From: Dehalococcoidia bacterium | GTDB taxonomy: Bacteria; Chloroflexota; Dehalococcoidia; Dehalococcoidales; Fen-1064 | Direction of reading: 5' to 3' | NCBI GenBank assembly: GCA_003153075.1 | Contig: PMBW01000323.1 | Coordinates: 4,002-13,548, forward strand | DNA length: 9,547 nt | Shown here: in pieces, positions 1 to 7,302 of the stretch | How positions within the stretch are numbered: position 1 is the stretch's first letter | How the letters are laid out: the number at the start of each line of letters is the position of its first letter | The notes under the pieces: model-generated | What the model saw: the letters and a program-made list of their open reading frames with translations, nothing else | Told to the model about the DNA's origin: nothing | Database searches by the model: none | Program-made: the position numbers and the translations under genes

Positions 1-33
1 TCTTGTTGAATAATCTGACTGCAATGTATTTAG

Positions 34-1206
34 CTACGGCACACGGGCATATGGCCGCGGGTAAACTACCGGGCCGTGTTGCCTTGAAGGCAGAATTACC
101 GTCGCCCCGCCGGTAACAGAGACAGCGCCGGTCTGCATAACATTCTGGATATCGATATCTACACAGCATTTGCCGTCATCGATATACTTCTTGACGACCT
201 TGCCTTTGACCCAGGTGGTATCGCCAACCATTACGAACCGGCGAATCTGCGCGCTGAACTTCCACAGGAAGCCGTCGTCGCCCATCCAGTTCGTAAGCAA
301 GATATACCGCCAGGCTTCGAGCTGCTGCCCGACGGCAAAAGTCCGTTTAACAACCGCAACGCCGTACGCCATGCGGGTTTCCGCCCAGGGGACTTTCTTC
401 CAGATGATGCGGTTCAAACGGTCGGACAAATTATGCGCGTGGCCACCGGCATGCCAGGCTGCTTTTTCAATCTCGTTGTAAGGGCCGCGCACCACAGGTG
501 TCAGCTCATCGCCAACCTTGACGTCTTCCCAGTAACGGGGTGTGGCGCCGCTGATTTCTTCCGCATCCTGCGCTGCGTAAATATCTTCGATCTCTTTCCT
601 GGTGTACGTGGGGATTTTCTCGATTTCTGTATTAGCCTGAGAATTCAAGCGAGTGACTTCGTTAACATCCACCCACTGGTCGTAGCAGCTGTATCCGGCC
701 ACCAGATCACCGCCCTGCCGGTAGTAATCGCATTTTTCGTATGAGAGCACTTTACGGCCGGCCCACTTGCTGGGCATCTCGATGTTATCGGACGGGCACA
801 TAACCCGGTAGGTGAACTTATCCCCGACGCAGACCGGTTTAAACCACTCGCGGTCGCACCCGGAATAGTACCCGGCAATTTCCGGTATCATCGGGCCGTG
901 GTCGAGCGGTGATTGAGCATAAGTAATTGTATACAGATAATTCGGGGGAGCGATCAGGCATTTATACTTTGTGTTTTTCGCATAATCAGGATCGCGGAAA
1001 AGAGGATTCAGGTCACCTTCGCCGTTAACGAAAATCCGGATGCCGTCTTCGGTGGCTTCCCTGTTCAGGGAATTATCGCTGAGGATATTGCCGACCCAGC
1101 CCGGCCCGCGGGATCTGAAGTCTTCACTGGTCAGGATACGGCCTTTCAATTTACCCCAGTCTTCTTTCATCTGGTCGAGGGGAGCTAGTTTCTTTTTAGC
1201 AGGCAT
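34..1206 (-). CDS. MaoC/FAS1-like double-hotdog acyl dehydratase
   Basis: The 390-residue protein resembles the two-hotdog (MaoC-like, FAS1-type dehydratase) family, which hydrates or dehydrates acyl-CoA-type thioesters in the cytoplasm. The N-terminal hotdog covers roughly residues 25-190 and carries GDLNPLF (64-70). This matches the usual GDxNPLH hydratase motif, but Phe stands where His is common. The second hotdog covers about 225-375. It contains WMGDDG (307-312) and VGDTTWVKGKV (327-337), typical of the C-terminal half of this family. There is no signal peptide or membrane segment. The ATG start is supported by AAGGAGA seven bases upstream. The gene stands alone on the minus strand and diverges from the binding-protein gene. 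The fold is clear, but the substrate is not: a specific hydratase role, such as in fatty acid or aromatic catabolism, cannot be read from the sequence. The altered motif leaves open which half is catalytic. Confidence 0.85.
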   Translation of the reverse strand: MPAKKKLAPLDQMKEDWGKLKGRILTSEDFRSRGPGWVGNILSDNSLNREATEDGIRIFVNGEGDLNPLFRDPDYAKNTKYKCLIAPPNYLYTITYAQSPLDHGPMIPEIAGYYSGCDREWFKPVCVGDKFTYRVMCPSDNIEMPSKWAGRKVLSYEKCDYYRQGGDLVAGYSCYDQWVDVNEVTRLNSQANTEIEKIPTYTRKEIEDIYAAQDAEEISGATPRYWEDVKVGDELTPVVRGPYNEIEKAAWHAGGHAHNLSDRLNRIIWKKVPWAETRMAYGVAVVKRTFAVGQQLEAWRYILLTNWMGDDGFLWKFSAQIRRFVMVGDTTWVKGKVVKKYIDDGKCCVDIDIQNVMQTGAVSVTGGATVILPSRQHGPVVYPRPYARVP

Positions 1207-1213
1207 TGTTTTA

Positions 1214-1220
1214 TCTCCTT
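1214..1220 (-). promoter_or_regulatory. Ribosome binding site of the dehydratase gene
   Basis: On the minus strand this reads AAGGAGA, seven bases before the ATG at 1206. It fixes the start of the dehydratase. Confidence 0.8.
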
Positions 1221-1304
1221 ATATATTATTTTCGAAAGTATTTATTAATGAAGCAATCGTAAAAATCCCGGATGTTCCGAACGAGTCGGCGTCCGCTTTT
1301 CACG

Positions 1305-1313
1305 ATTATAGCA
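1305..1313 (-). promoter_or_regulatory. Extended -10 promoter of the dehydratase gene
   Basis: The minus strand reads TGC-TATAAT, a perfect -10 hexamer with the TGn extension. Transcription would start near 1298 and give a leader of about 90 bases. No good -35 hexamer lies 16-18 bases upstream, so the extended -10 or an activator would have to compensate. An inverted-repeat pair at 1342-1371 sits just upstream of the expected -35 position. Confidence 0.5.
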
Positions 1314-1341
1314 CCATTTTCCGGCGTTAGCTGCTGCTGCT

Positions 1342-1371
1342 TCCCATGTTAAAATGGGACAAAATATTTTG
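1342..1371. repeat. Two adjacent inverted repeats between divergent promoters
   Basis: TCCCAT and ATGGGA (1342-1347 and 1354-1359) form a 6-bp inverted repeat around a 6-base centre. It is followed directly by the 12-bp perfect palindrome CAAAATATTTTG (1360-1371). The pair lies just upstream of the expected -35 of the leftward promoter and about 40 bases upstream of the -35 of the rightward one. That position suits a shared regulator site. The binding protein is unknown, and the AT-rich palindrome could occur by chance. Confidence 0.4.
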
Positions 1372-1411
1372 AGTAAAGCCGGCAAAAGGAGGCAGTAAAT
1401 GGAAAGTGGTA

Positions 1412-1440
1412 TTGACAAGTTTTTTAACTAGTGATATACT
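1412..1440 (+). promoter_or_regulatory. Near-consensus sigma-70-type promoter of the binding-protein gene
   Basis: TTGACA (1412-1417) is followed after exactly 17 bases by TATACT (1435-1440), with a TG at 1432-1433 forming an extended -10. This is the best promoter match in the window. Transcription would start near 1447, about 300 bases before the coding start at 1748, so the mRNA has an unusually long 5' leader. Confidence 0.7.
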
Positions 1441-1446
1441 GCCTGA

Positions 1447-1747
1447 TAATTTGTAGATTTCGATATCGATTTCTATCATATATGTATTTGCGAATACCAA
1501 TTAGATAACGTATTGAACTAGAAAATCGAGGCCGGTTGCAAGAGCTGCAAAATGGTATCTGATTAAGTAAAGATGGATTCTCAGCTAATTGTCGTTATTG
1601 TCCGCGTCCGTCGCTGGATTCATGGGGGTAATCAGGACTAAATGGCCCTGCCAGCCTTACATATAGGGAGTTTGTAATATCAGGCTATTCCAAAAACAAG
1701 AATAAAGTCAATTTCAAGCACGTCTCACGGTATGAAAGGAGGTCTAA
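1447..1747 (+). other. Long untranslated leader of the binding-protein mRNA
   Basis: No convincing gene lies in these 301 bases. Small structures are visible: a 10-bp palindrome TCGATATCGA (1460-1469), about 13-22 bases after the predicted start; a short hairpin GTATT-TGCG-AATAC (1484-1497) whose loop fits the UNCG tetraloop pattern; and a weak stem around TTGCA/TGCAA near 1540-1555. I recognise no known riboswitch class. The leader ends with an AAAGGAGGT ribosome binding site. Confidence 0.4.
1735..1743 (+). promoter_or_regulatory. Ribosome binding site of the binding-protein gene
   Basis: AAAGGAGGT fully complements the usual 16S rRNA 3' end and lies four bases before the ATG. It predicts strong translation, as expected for an abundant binding protein. 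Confidence 0.85.
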
Positions 1748-3622
1748 ATGAAAAGAACAGCTCTATGGATGATTCTCACCTACCTCGTAGTAACAATTCT
1801 GGCGATTGTATCCTGTACCTCATCAACCACAACCCCTACCTCAACGCTGACCCAAACTAAAACCTCGACTACCACAATTACCTCAACCGCCTCCAAAACA
1901 ACAACTGCAACAACAACCCAGGTAACCACATCAACGGCCCAGGCCACCGGAAACTGGTGGGACAAACTCGGCAAACCCCAGTACGGCGGTGAAATGGTCT
2001 TCCGGCTCAATAAAGACATCGTAAACTGGGATCCGTATAACCTGCAAACACTGACGGCAATTGAGTCCGCCTGGATGGAAAAACTGAATACTGACGATTG
2101 GACAAAGGATCCGGCAGTATGGGACTACGGAATACTCTACCGCGGCGATGAAAATACCAAGGGTCTCCTGGGAAAAAGCTGGGAGTTTTCTGAGCCGGGG
2201 ACCTTTGTCGTCCATTTACGCCAGGGAATCCACTGGCAAAATATTTCTCCGGTAAACGGGCGGGAATTTATTGCCGACGATGTGGCGGCTCACTATAACC
2301 GGCTTTACGGCCTCGGCGGGGGTTACACAAAACCAAGTCCCTACCAGGCTGCGACCGTTGCCTGGCAGTCGCTGAAATCGGTAACCGCTACAGATAAATA
2401 CACAGTGGCCTTTAAATGGAATTCGACTAATCCTGAATTCATTCTGGATACCATGTGGGGGCTCAGCACGGCGAATGATATAGAAGCGCCGGATGCGGTG
2501 AAACTGTGGGGAGATGTCAATGACTGGCACCATGCCATCGGTACCGGACCGTTTATTTTAAAGGATTTTGTTTCCAGCAGTTCGGCAACCATGACTAAAA
2601 ACCCCGATTACTGGGGATACGACGAACGTTACCCGCAGAACAAACTTCCATATATCAACACACTCAAATATCTGATAATACCGGACGACGCGACCGCATT
2701 TGCGGCAATGCGCACCGGCAAGATCGATTTTATCGATTATATTTCGTTTGATCAGGCCCAATCGGTAAAGAAAACAAATCCGGAAATAGTACAGTTAACT
2801 TTGCTGCCGTCCCAGGCTACAACCCTTGACCCAAGGAATGACATGGCGCCTTATAAAGATCTGCGGGTCCGCAAGGCGCTGCAGATGGCAATAGACCTGC
2901 CGACGATCGCAAAAACATATTACAGCGGCTATTCTTCGCCCTATCCCTCTGCTTTAACCTCTAATTTTATGAAAGGTTGGGGCTTACCTTATGAGCAGTG
3001 GCCGCAAGACTTAAAAGATGAATATGCTTACAATCCGACCGCAGCGAAGAAACTGCTGGCTGATGCCGGTTATCCCAACGGATTTAAAACGGACATCGTG
3101 TCTGTGGATAGCGGGGATATCGCATTGCTTGAAGTCGTCAAATCGTACTTTGCCCAGGTTGGGGTCGACATGGAGATACGAAAGTTGGACAACGCCTCAT
3201 GGGTGGCTTTCGTGCAGACCGGTCACAAGAATGATGCGCTGGCAACCCGGGGAGCCTCCGGCCAATTGGGCAACAGCTATGAGCCACTCAGACAGCTGAA
3301 CAAGTTACAGACGAACTATTCAGTGAACTGGAATATGGTCAGCGACCCTGTTTTTGATGCTTTCTATGTTAAGGGAATGGCAGCCAACAGTGTCGATGAG
3401 ACCAAGAAAGTAATGAAAGACGCCAACGAATATGTGGCTCGACAGCATTTTTCAATTTCGCTGCTGCAGCCTTACGTCTTCGCCCTGTATCAGCCGTGGT
3501 TCATCGGCTATTTCGGGCAAACTGTCGGTATTTCCGGTTCATCCGGAGCGCCCCAGATGATCGGTTTCTATTCAGCACGATACTGGATAGATCAAAAGAT
3601 GAAGGCATCGATAGTGCATTAA
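1748..3622 (+). CDS. Family 5 ABC transporter substrate-binding lipoprotein
   Basis: This 624-residue protein is a bacterial extracellular solute-binding protein, family 5 (the DppA/OppA/NikA group). It would be anchored outside the membrane and deliver a peptide, nickel chelate or other small organic solute to an ABC permease. The N-terminus is a lipoprotein signal with lipobox IVSC, lipidated at Cys23. A Thr/Ser-rich linker follows to about residue 67. The binding fold then begins with YGGEMVFRL (79-87). Family hallmarks are LRQGIHW (157-163), GREFIADDV (171-179), GTGPFIL (265-271), NPDYWG (285-290), DLRVRKALQMAID (371-383) and AKKLLADAGYPNGF (433-446). Length is within the family range after allowing for the linker. 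It is transcribed alone, and no permease or ATPase gene is adjacent, so it may serve a transporter encoded elsewhere. The substrate cannot be told from the sequence. Confidence 0.93.
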   Translation: MKRTALWMILTYLVVTILAIVSCTSSTTTPTSTLTQTKTSTTTITSTASKTTTATTTQVTTSTAQATGNWWDKLGKPQYGGEMVFRLNKDIVNWDPYNLQTLTAIESAWMEKLNTDDWTKDPAVWDYGILYRGDENTKGLLGKSWEFSEPGTFVVHLRQGIHWQNISPVNGREFIADDVAAHYNRLYGLGGGYTKPSPYQAATVAWQSLKSVTATDKYTVAFKWNSTNPEFILDTMWGLSTANDIEAPDAVKLWGDVNDWHHAIGTGPFILKDFVSSSSATMTKNPDYWGYDERYPQNKLPYINTLKYLIIPDDATAFAAMRTGKIDFIDYISFDQAQSVKKTNPEIVQLTLLPSQATTLDPRNDMAPYKDLRVRKALQMAIDLPTIAKTYYSGYSSPYPSALTSNFMKGWGLPYEQWPQDLKDEYAYNPTAAKKLLADAGYPNGFKTDIVSVDSGDIALLEVVKSYFAQVGVDMEIRKLDNASWVAFVQTGHKNDALATRGASGQLGNSYEPLRQLNKLQTNYSVNWNMVSDPVFDAFYVKGMAANSVDETKKVMKDANEYVARQHFSISLLQPYVFALYQPWFIGYFGQTVGISGSSGAPQMIGFYSARYWIDQKMKASIVH

Positions 3623-3665
3623 GCGTTAAAAAGTCAGCGCCCGCCACAACACCTGAAGTTAAATG

Positions 3666-3705
3666 AACGGGAGGTGAAGTAAATGTTACTTCACCTCCCG
3701 TTTTT
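3666..3705 (+). terminator. Strong intrinsic terminator after the binding-protein gene
   Basis: A perfect 17-bp stem (3666-3682 with 3686-3702) closes a three-base ATG loop and runs into TTTTT at 3701-3705. It lies 43 bases after the stop at 3622. It separates this gene from the phosphoesterase operon, which therefore needs its own promoter. The left arm includes GGGAGGTG before an ATG, which mimics a ribosome binding site but leads to no gene. Confidence 0.92.
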
Positions 3706-3753
3706 CCAATACAGCCACACTCCGGCTAACTTTTTTCAATTTTATTTTCTCCC

Positions 3754-3766
3754 CGGAAATTTTCCG
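3754..3766. repeat. 13-base inverted repeat upstream of the phosphoesterase operon
   Basis: CGGAAATTTTCCG is a 6-bp inverted repeat around one central base, 16 bases before the candidate -35 at 3782. The position suits a regulator site, but the sequence is short and AT-rich inside. Confidence 0.3.
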
Positions 3767-3781
3767 ATAAATGGCATAGAT

Positions 3782-3811
3782 TTGTAACTTATTTCCTGTT
3801 AAATATATAAC
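3782..3811 (+). promoter_or_regulatory. Candidate promoter of the phosphoesterase operon
   Basis: TTGTAA (3782-3787) is followed by an AT-rich -10 region. TATATA (3804-3809) gives a 16-base spacer and TATAAC (3806-3811) an 18-base spacer. The match is moderate, but the strong upstream terminator means some promoter must lie in 3706-3898, and this is the best pair I see there. No Pho-type direct repeats were recognised. Confidence 0.35.
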
Positions 3812-3898
3812 ATTGTTATTATTTATGAATGATAATAGCGAAGGGAATAATGTATTCGTAAATTGTCTTTAAATGGATACGAAGAGGAAGTATAGCCT

Positions 3899-5230
3899 AT
3901 GTCTTTAAAAAGGACGGCAATTCACACCACTCTACTTATTTGGGCACTAGTTACAGCATTGATCGCTGCGGGCTGCAGCCCGCAAAAAGCTACTACTACA
4001 ACAACCACAACGGCAACCGGAGTTAATAAAATAAACCATTTTGTTTTTATCATGGAGGAGAATAAGAGCTTCGATCACTATTTCGGCACCTATCCCGGCG
4101 CTTACGGCATCCCCGACGGTGTGGCGCTAAAAGACCCCAATGACGGCACGATGGTTACGCCGTATCATTCAACTGACGATGTGGATTTTGATGCTCCCCA
4201 CGACCATTCCAATGCCGTCGCAGATATCGACGGAGGTAAAATGGACGGCTTTTTAAACGAGGCCTGGAAAAGGTATGCTTTAAGTGTCACTCCCAGTATG
4301 GCGCCGGGGTATAACCCGAAGGAAGTAATGAGCTACCATGATTATCATGAGATCCCGAATTACTGGGATTATGCCGAACTCTATACCTTACAGGATCAGA
4401 TGTTCTCCTCAGTCGCTGCCTACAGTCTATCCGTGCACCTTTATATGCTGGCAGCGCAGAGCGGCGGTTACCTGGGCGAGCTGCAGCCCTATCCCACGCG
4501 CTTCGATTTCCCCGAGATCACTGAGCTCTTGCAAAAAGATCAGGTAACGTGGAACTACTATGTTACTTCCGGAAATAACGTCGATAGTAACGGGCAGGCC
4601 ATCGAACCGGAAAACCTGCAGCAAGATAATCCCAATCACTATACGCTGTGGAACCCGCTGCCCGCTTTTCCGAAAGTGGAGAATGACCCCGCCCAACGGG
4701 TCAGACTGGTTGACACTGCCCAATTTTATAAAGATGCGCAATCAGGAAATCTGCCGAGTATCAGTTGGATTTGTCCCTACCTCGGCAGCGAATTAAGCGA
4801 CCACCCCGCTTTCAAAGGCGGCATGCAGAAACCGATGGCCTATGTGACCGGTTTGATTAACGCCGTGATGAATGGCCCGGATTGGGACAGCACCGCAATA
4901 TTTGTTTCCTGGGATGATTGGGGCGGTTACTATGACAGTGTAGCTCCGCCCTTCGTTGACGAGTACGGTTTCGGCCTGCGGGTGCCCAGCCTGGTCATCA
5001 GCCCTTATGCGAAAGAAAGTTTCATCGACCATAACACCTATTCATTTGACTCATGGTTGAAACTAATCGAGGAACGCTTTGGTGTGGAACCAATGACCGC
5101 CCGGGACAAGAACGCAGACGATATGAGTAATTCCTTTGATTTCACGCAGAAACCGCGGGCGCCGGTGATCCTGTCTGCGACTACTCAAGGGTCTCCTTAT
5201 CCGCAACCATTACAGACAATATCGCATTAA
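3899..5230 (+). CDS. Phosphoesterase-family (phospholipase C/AcpA-type) lipoprotein, copy 1
   Basis: The 443-residue protein belongs to the phosphoesterase family of non-haemolytic phospholipase C and AcpA acid phosphatase, metal enzymes that cleave phosphate esters outside the cell membrane. A signal peptide ends in lipobox AAGC (Cys26), followed by a short Thr-rich linker (31-40). Metal-site motif EENKSFDHYFGT spans 53-64. YSLS (175-178) is the likely nucleophile region. GGKMDGF (112-118), DHP (301-303), SWDDWGG (337-343), RVPSLVISPY (361-370) and TARD (400-403) are further family blocks. The DHV expected after the WDDWGG segment is DSV here (346-348), so a usually conserved His is missing. 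Residues 41-443 align without gaps to copy 2. The start is supported by GAGGA ten bases upstream. Phosphatase versus phospholipase activity is undecided. Confidence 0.9.
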   Translation: MSLKRTAIHTTLLIWALVTALIAAGCSPQKATTTTTTTATGVNKINHFVFIMEENKSFDHYFGTYPGAYGIPDGVALKDPNDGTMVTPYHSTDDVDFDAPHDHSNAVADIDGGKMDGFLNEAWKRYALSVTPSMAPGYNPKEVMSYHDYHEIPNYWDYAELYTLQDQMFSSVAAYSLSVHLYMLAAQSGGYLGELQPYPTRFDFPEITELLQKDQVTWNYYVTSGNNVDSNGQAIEPENLQQDNPNHYTLWNPLPAFPKVENDPAQRVRLVDTAQFYKDAQSGNLPSISWICPYLGSELSDHPAFKGGMQKPMAYVTGLINAVMNGPDWDSTAIFVSWDDWGGYYDSVAPPFVDEYGFGLRVPSLVISPYAKESFIDHNTYSFDSWLKLIEERFGVEPMTARDKNADDMSNSFDFTQKPRAPVILSATTQGSPYPQPLQTISH

Positions 5231-5240
5231 CTGCTAATTA

Positions 5241-5247
5241 AGGGAGA
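5241..5247 (+). promoter_or_regulatory. Ribosome binding site between the two phosphoesterase genes
   Basis: AGGGAGA lies four bases before the ATG at 5252, inside a 21-base gap with no room for a promoter. This supports co-transcription with the upstream copy. Confidence 0.7.
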
Positions 5248-5251
5248 ATAA

Positions 5252-6607
5252 ATGAACATTGTTTTTAAAAACAAAACTATTTACTCAATAGCGGCTGTTT
5301 TTATTGTGTTTGTATTGGTATCGTTGGGAGCATGCACGCCACAATCCACGTCCAAATCCACGACTTCATTAACGCAAATTATAACCAGTCCGTCAGGACT
5401 GGATAAAATAGATCATTTTGTATTCATCATGCAGGAGAACCGGAGTTTTGACAGCTATTTTGGCACCTATCCCGGTGCGGACGGAATACCGCAAAACATC
5501 ACGCTGGTTGACCCCTGGGACCAGAGCATTGTCAAACCTTATCATGATATTAATAATGACAACTTCGACGGGCCGCACGGTTGGGAAAATGCTCAGGCTG
5601 ATATCAATAACGGGAAAATGGACGGATTCTTAAAAGAAGCCTACAAGCGTTACAGCGCCGGAGCTGTCATCAACCGGACGCCCGGCAGCGACCCGCGTGA
5701 GGTCATGGGCTGGCACGATTACCATGAGATTCCGAATTATTGGAATTACGCGGGTCTTTATGTGCTACAGGATCAAATGTTTGAGTCCATTGCTTCCTAC
5801 AGCCTGCCGGCACACCTATACAAGCTCGCCGCGCAAAGCGGCGGCTATACCGGATTTAACCAGCCTTATCCAACATCGTTTAATTTCCCTGAAATCACCG
5901 AACTGCTTACGAGCGGCTCTATTACCTGGAAATACTATGTAACCTCGGGTAATACACCGGATAACAAAGGTCAGGCAATCGGTAGCGAGGCGGAACAGAA
6001 AGACGATCCAACGCAATACACGTACTGGAACCCTCTCCCCGCCTTTCCTAAAATGTGGGATGATCCGAACCAGCGCAGTCGTGTTGTAGATACCGCCCAG
6101 TTTTATCAAGACGCCGCAGCAGGGAACCTGCCGCAGGTCAGCTGGATCCAACCGTTTTTCGGCAGTAGATTAAGCGAACACCCCGGTTTTGGCGGCGGTG
6201 TAAAAGACGGGATGTCTTACGTGACCGGGTTGGTCAATGCGATCATGCAGAGCCCCAACTGGAATTCTACCGCGATCTTTATCGCCTGGGATGATTGGGG
6301 CGGATTTTATGATCATGTTAAACCGCCGAAAGTTGATGAATTCGGTTACGGTATAAGGGTTCCGGGACTGGTGATCAGCCCTTATGCCCGGCAGGGATAC
6401 ATCGATCACAAGACCTATTCTTTTGAATCGTGGCTAAAGATTGTGGAAAAAAGATTCAAAGTTGCTTCTATGACAGCTCGGGACCGGGACGCTCTAGACA
6501 TGACAGATGCTTTTGATTTTACACAACAACCGCGCGCTCCGGTAGTTCTATCAACGACGCTTGAGGGTTCTCCATACCCTCCAACGCCGCAGATTATTCA
6601 ACATTAA
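5252..6607 (+). CDS. Phosphoesterase-family (phospholipase C/AcpA-type) lipoprotein, copy 2
   Basis: This 451-residue tandem paralogue of the preceding gene has the same predicted role: an extracytoplasmic, lipid-anchored metal phosphoesterase. Lipobox LGAC places the lipid on Cys28, followed by a Ser/Thr linker. From residue 49 to the end it aligns to copy 1 with no gap over 403 residues; I counted about 256 identities (63%) by eye. Motifs are [12 protein letters not shown] (61-72), PHGW (108-111), GKMDGF (121-126), YSLP (183-186), EHP (309-311), [12 protein letters not shown] (345-356) and VISPYAR (374-380). It keeps the DHV His (355) that copy 1 lacks, so it is the more canonical of the two. 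It begins 21 bases after copy 1 and is followed 20 bases later by an exported protein gene. Substrate is unknown. Confidence 0.91.
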   Translation: MNIVFKNKTIYSIAAVFIVFVLVSLGACTPQSTSKSTTSLTQIITSPSGLDKIDHFVFIMQENRSFDSYFGTYPGADGIPQNITLVDPWDQSIVKPYHDINNDNFDGPHGWENAQADINNGKMDGFLKEAYKRYSAGAVINRTPGSDPREVMGWHDYHEIPNYWNYAGLYVLQDQMFESIASYSLPAHLYKLAAQSGGYTGFNQPYPTSFNFPEITELLTSGSITWKYYVTSGNTPDNKGQAIGSEAEQKDDPTQYTYWNPLPAFPKMWDDPNQRSRVVDTAQFYQDAAAGNLPQVSWIQPFFGSRLSEHPGFGGGVKDGMSYVTGLVNAIMQSPNWNSTAIFIAWDDWGGFYDHVKPPKVDEFGYGIRVPGLVISPYARQGYIDHKTYSFESWLKIVEKRFKVASMTARDRDALDMTDAFDFTQQPRAPVVLSTTLEGSPYPPTPQIIQH

Positions 6608-6627
6608 TTGAACGGTTTGGAGCTAAA

Positions 6628-7302
6628 ATGAGGAAATATTTGTTTTTAGTGCTCTTAATGTTGATGGCAGCTGCATTGTTAGTCAGCGCGACGACGCCTC
6701 AACAATCAGCTCCTAAAACTGATAATGTGGTGACTATGCCGCTCTTCCTCAATGATGCAGAGTTGTCGTTAGCCAGTTTACCGGCCGCCGGTTATATCGA
6801 TTTAACGCCACTAAATGTGCCGGAGCTTGTAAGTCTCGGCCTCGGGGGCCCATCGCCTGAACGCGATCCTCCCGGTTACCCTTACAACCAAAATGGTATG
6901 TATTGGAGCAAGCCTTTTTCGCTGGTTGAAGGCGACATAGTTCAGGTTACGGTTTACAGCGAATCACCTGTATCATGGTTTGGCATAGACTGGTCCAGTC
7001 TGGACGTGCGCGGAATATTGGCCACTACGGAAACCGATGAGGACGGGAAATCATTTAACCCTCAATATCCTACCAGTTCATCTTTAGAAAAAGCCGCTGG
7101 CGGATATAAACTGACAACCAGTTACAAAATTCTCGATGACACTGATTGCGTCCTGGTCTTAAAAAATACTAACCCGGGGAATCCCCAGCGAATTTCGTTG
7201 AATGTAGCTTTAAAGCCTGCAATTTCGTTTAAGCGAATGCTGCGTAATATCCCCGTTCTTAAGAATCTGGTTAAATCCGACAGCTATCAGGAAGACGACT
7301 GA
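6628..7302 (+). CDS. Exported protein of unknown function, third gene of the operon
   Basis: I do not recognise this 224-residue protein. It starts with a clear Sec signal: basic MRKY, a hydrophobic run (residues 5-20) and a likely signal peptidase I site after VSA (19-21). There is no lipobox Cys, so it is secreted rather than lipid-anchored. The middle (about 88-195) alternates short hydrophobic and polar stretches with Gly and Pro turns, for example GDIVQVTVYS and DDTDCVLVLKN. That pattern suggests a beta-sandwich, possibly a carbohydrate- or membrane-binding type; this is inference. The tail (about 199-224) has a basic, amphipathic stretch (FKRMLRNIPVLKNLVK) followed by acidic QEDD. GGAG lies five bases before the ATG. 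It is 20 bases from copy 2, so it is probably co-transcribed and may assist the phosphoesterases. Confidence 0.75.
   Translation: MRKYLFLVLLMLMAAALLVSATTPQQSAPKTDNVVTMPLFLNDAELSLASLPAAGYIDLTPLNVPELVSLGLGGPSPERDPPGYPYNQNGMYWSKPFSLVEGDIVQVTVYSESPVSWFGIDWSSLDVRGILATTETDEDGKSFNPQYPTSSSLEKAAGGYKLTTSYKILDDTDCVLVLKNTNPGNPQRISLNVALKPAISFKRMLRNIPVLKNLVKSDSYQEDD

Noticed and set aside
1573..1641. 22-codon open frame in the binding-protein leader (begins MDSQLIVV)
   Set aside because: It has no good ribosome binding site and no recognisable features, and it is no longer than chance expectation.
1600..1660. Cys-rich stretch reading NCRYCPR in another frame, like a radical SAM or zinc-binding remnant
   Set aside because: The frame is closed within a few codons on either side and no flanking family similarity is visible.
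1824..1945. ACA/ACC-rich low-complexity DNA suggestive of a repeat
   Set aside because: It encodes the Thr/Ser-rich linker of the lipoprotein, has no regular unit, and similar shorter linkers occur in the other two lipoproteins.
3673..3685. GAGGTG followed by ATG, resembling a gene start
   Set aside because: It is part of the 17-bp terminator stem and loop, and no meaningful frame follows.
4427..5032. Antisense open frames inside copy 1 that recur at the same places in copy 2 (5816-6409)
   Set aside because: Their recurrence follows from the sequence identity of the duplicated sense genes. They have no ribosome binding sites, and the sense frames carry clear family motifs.
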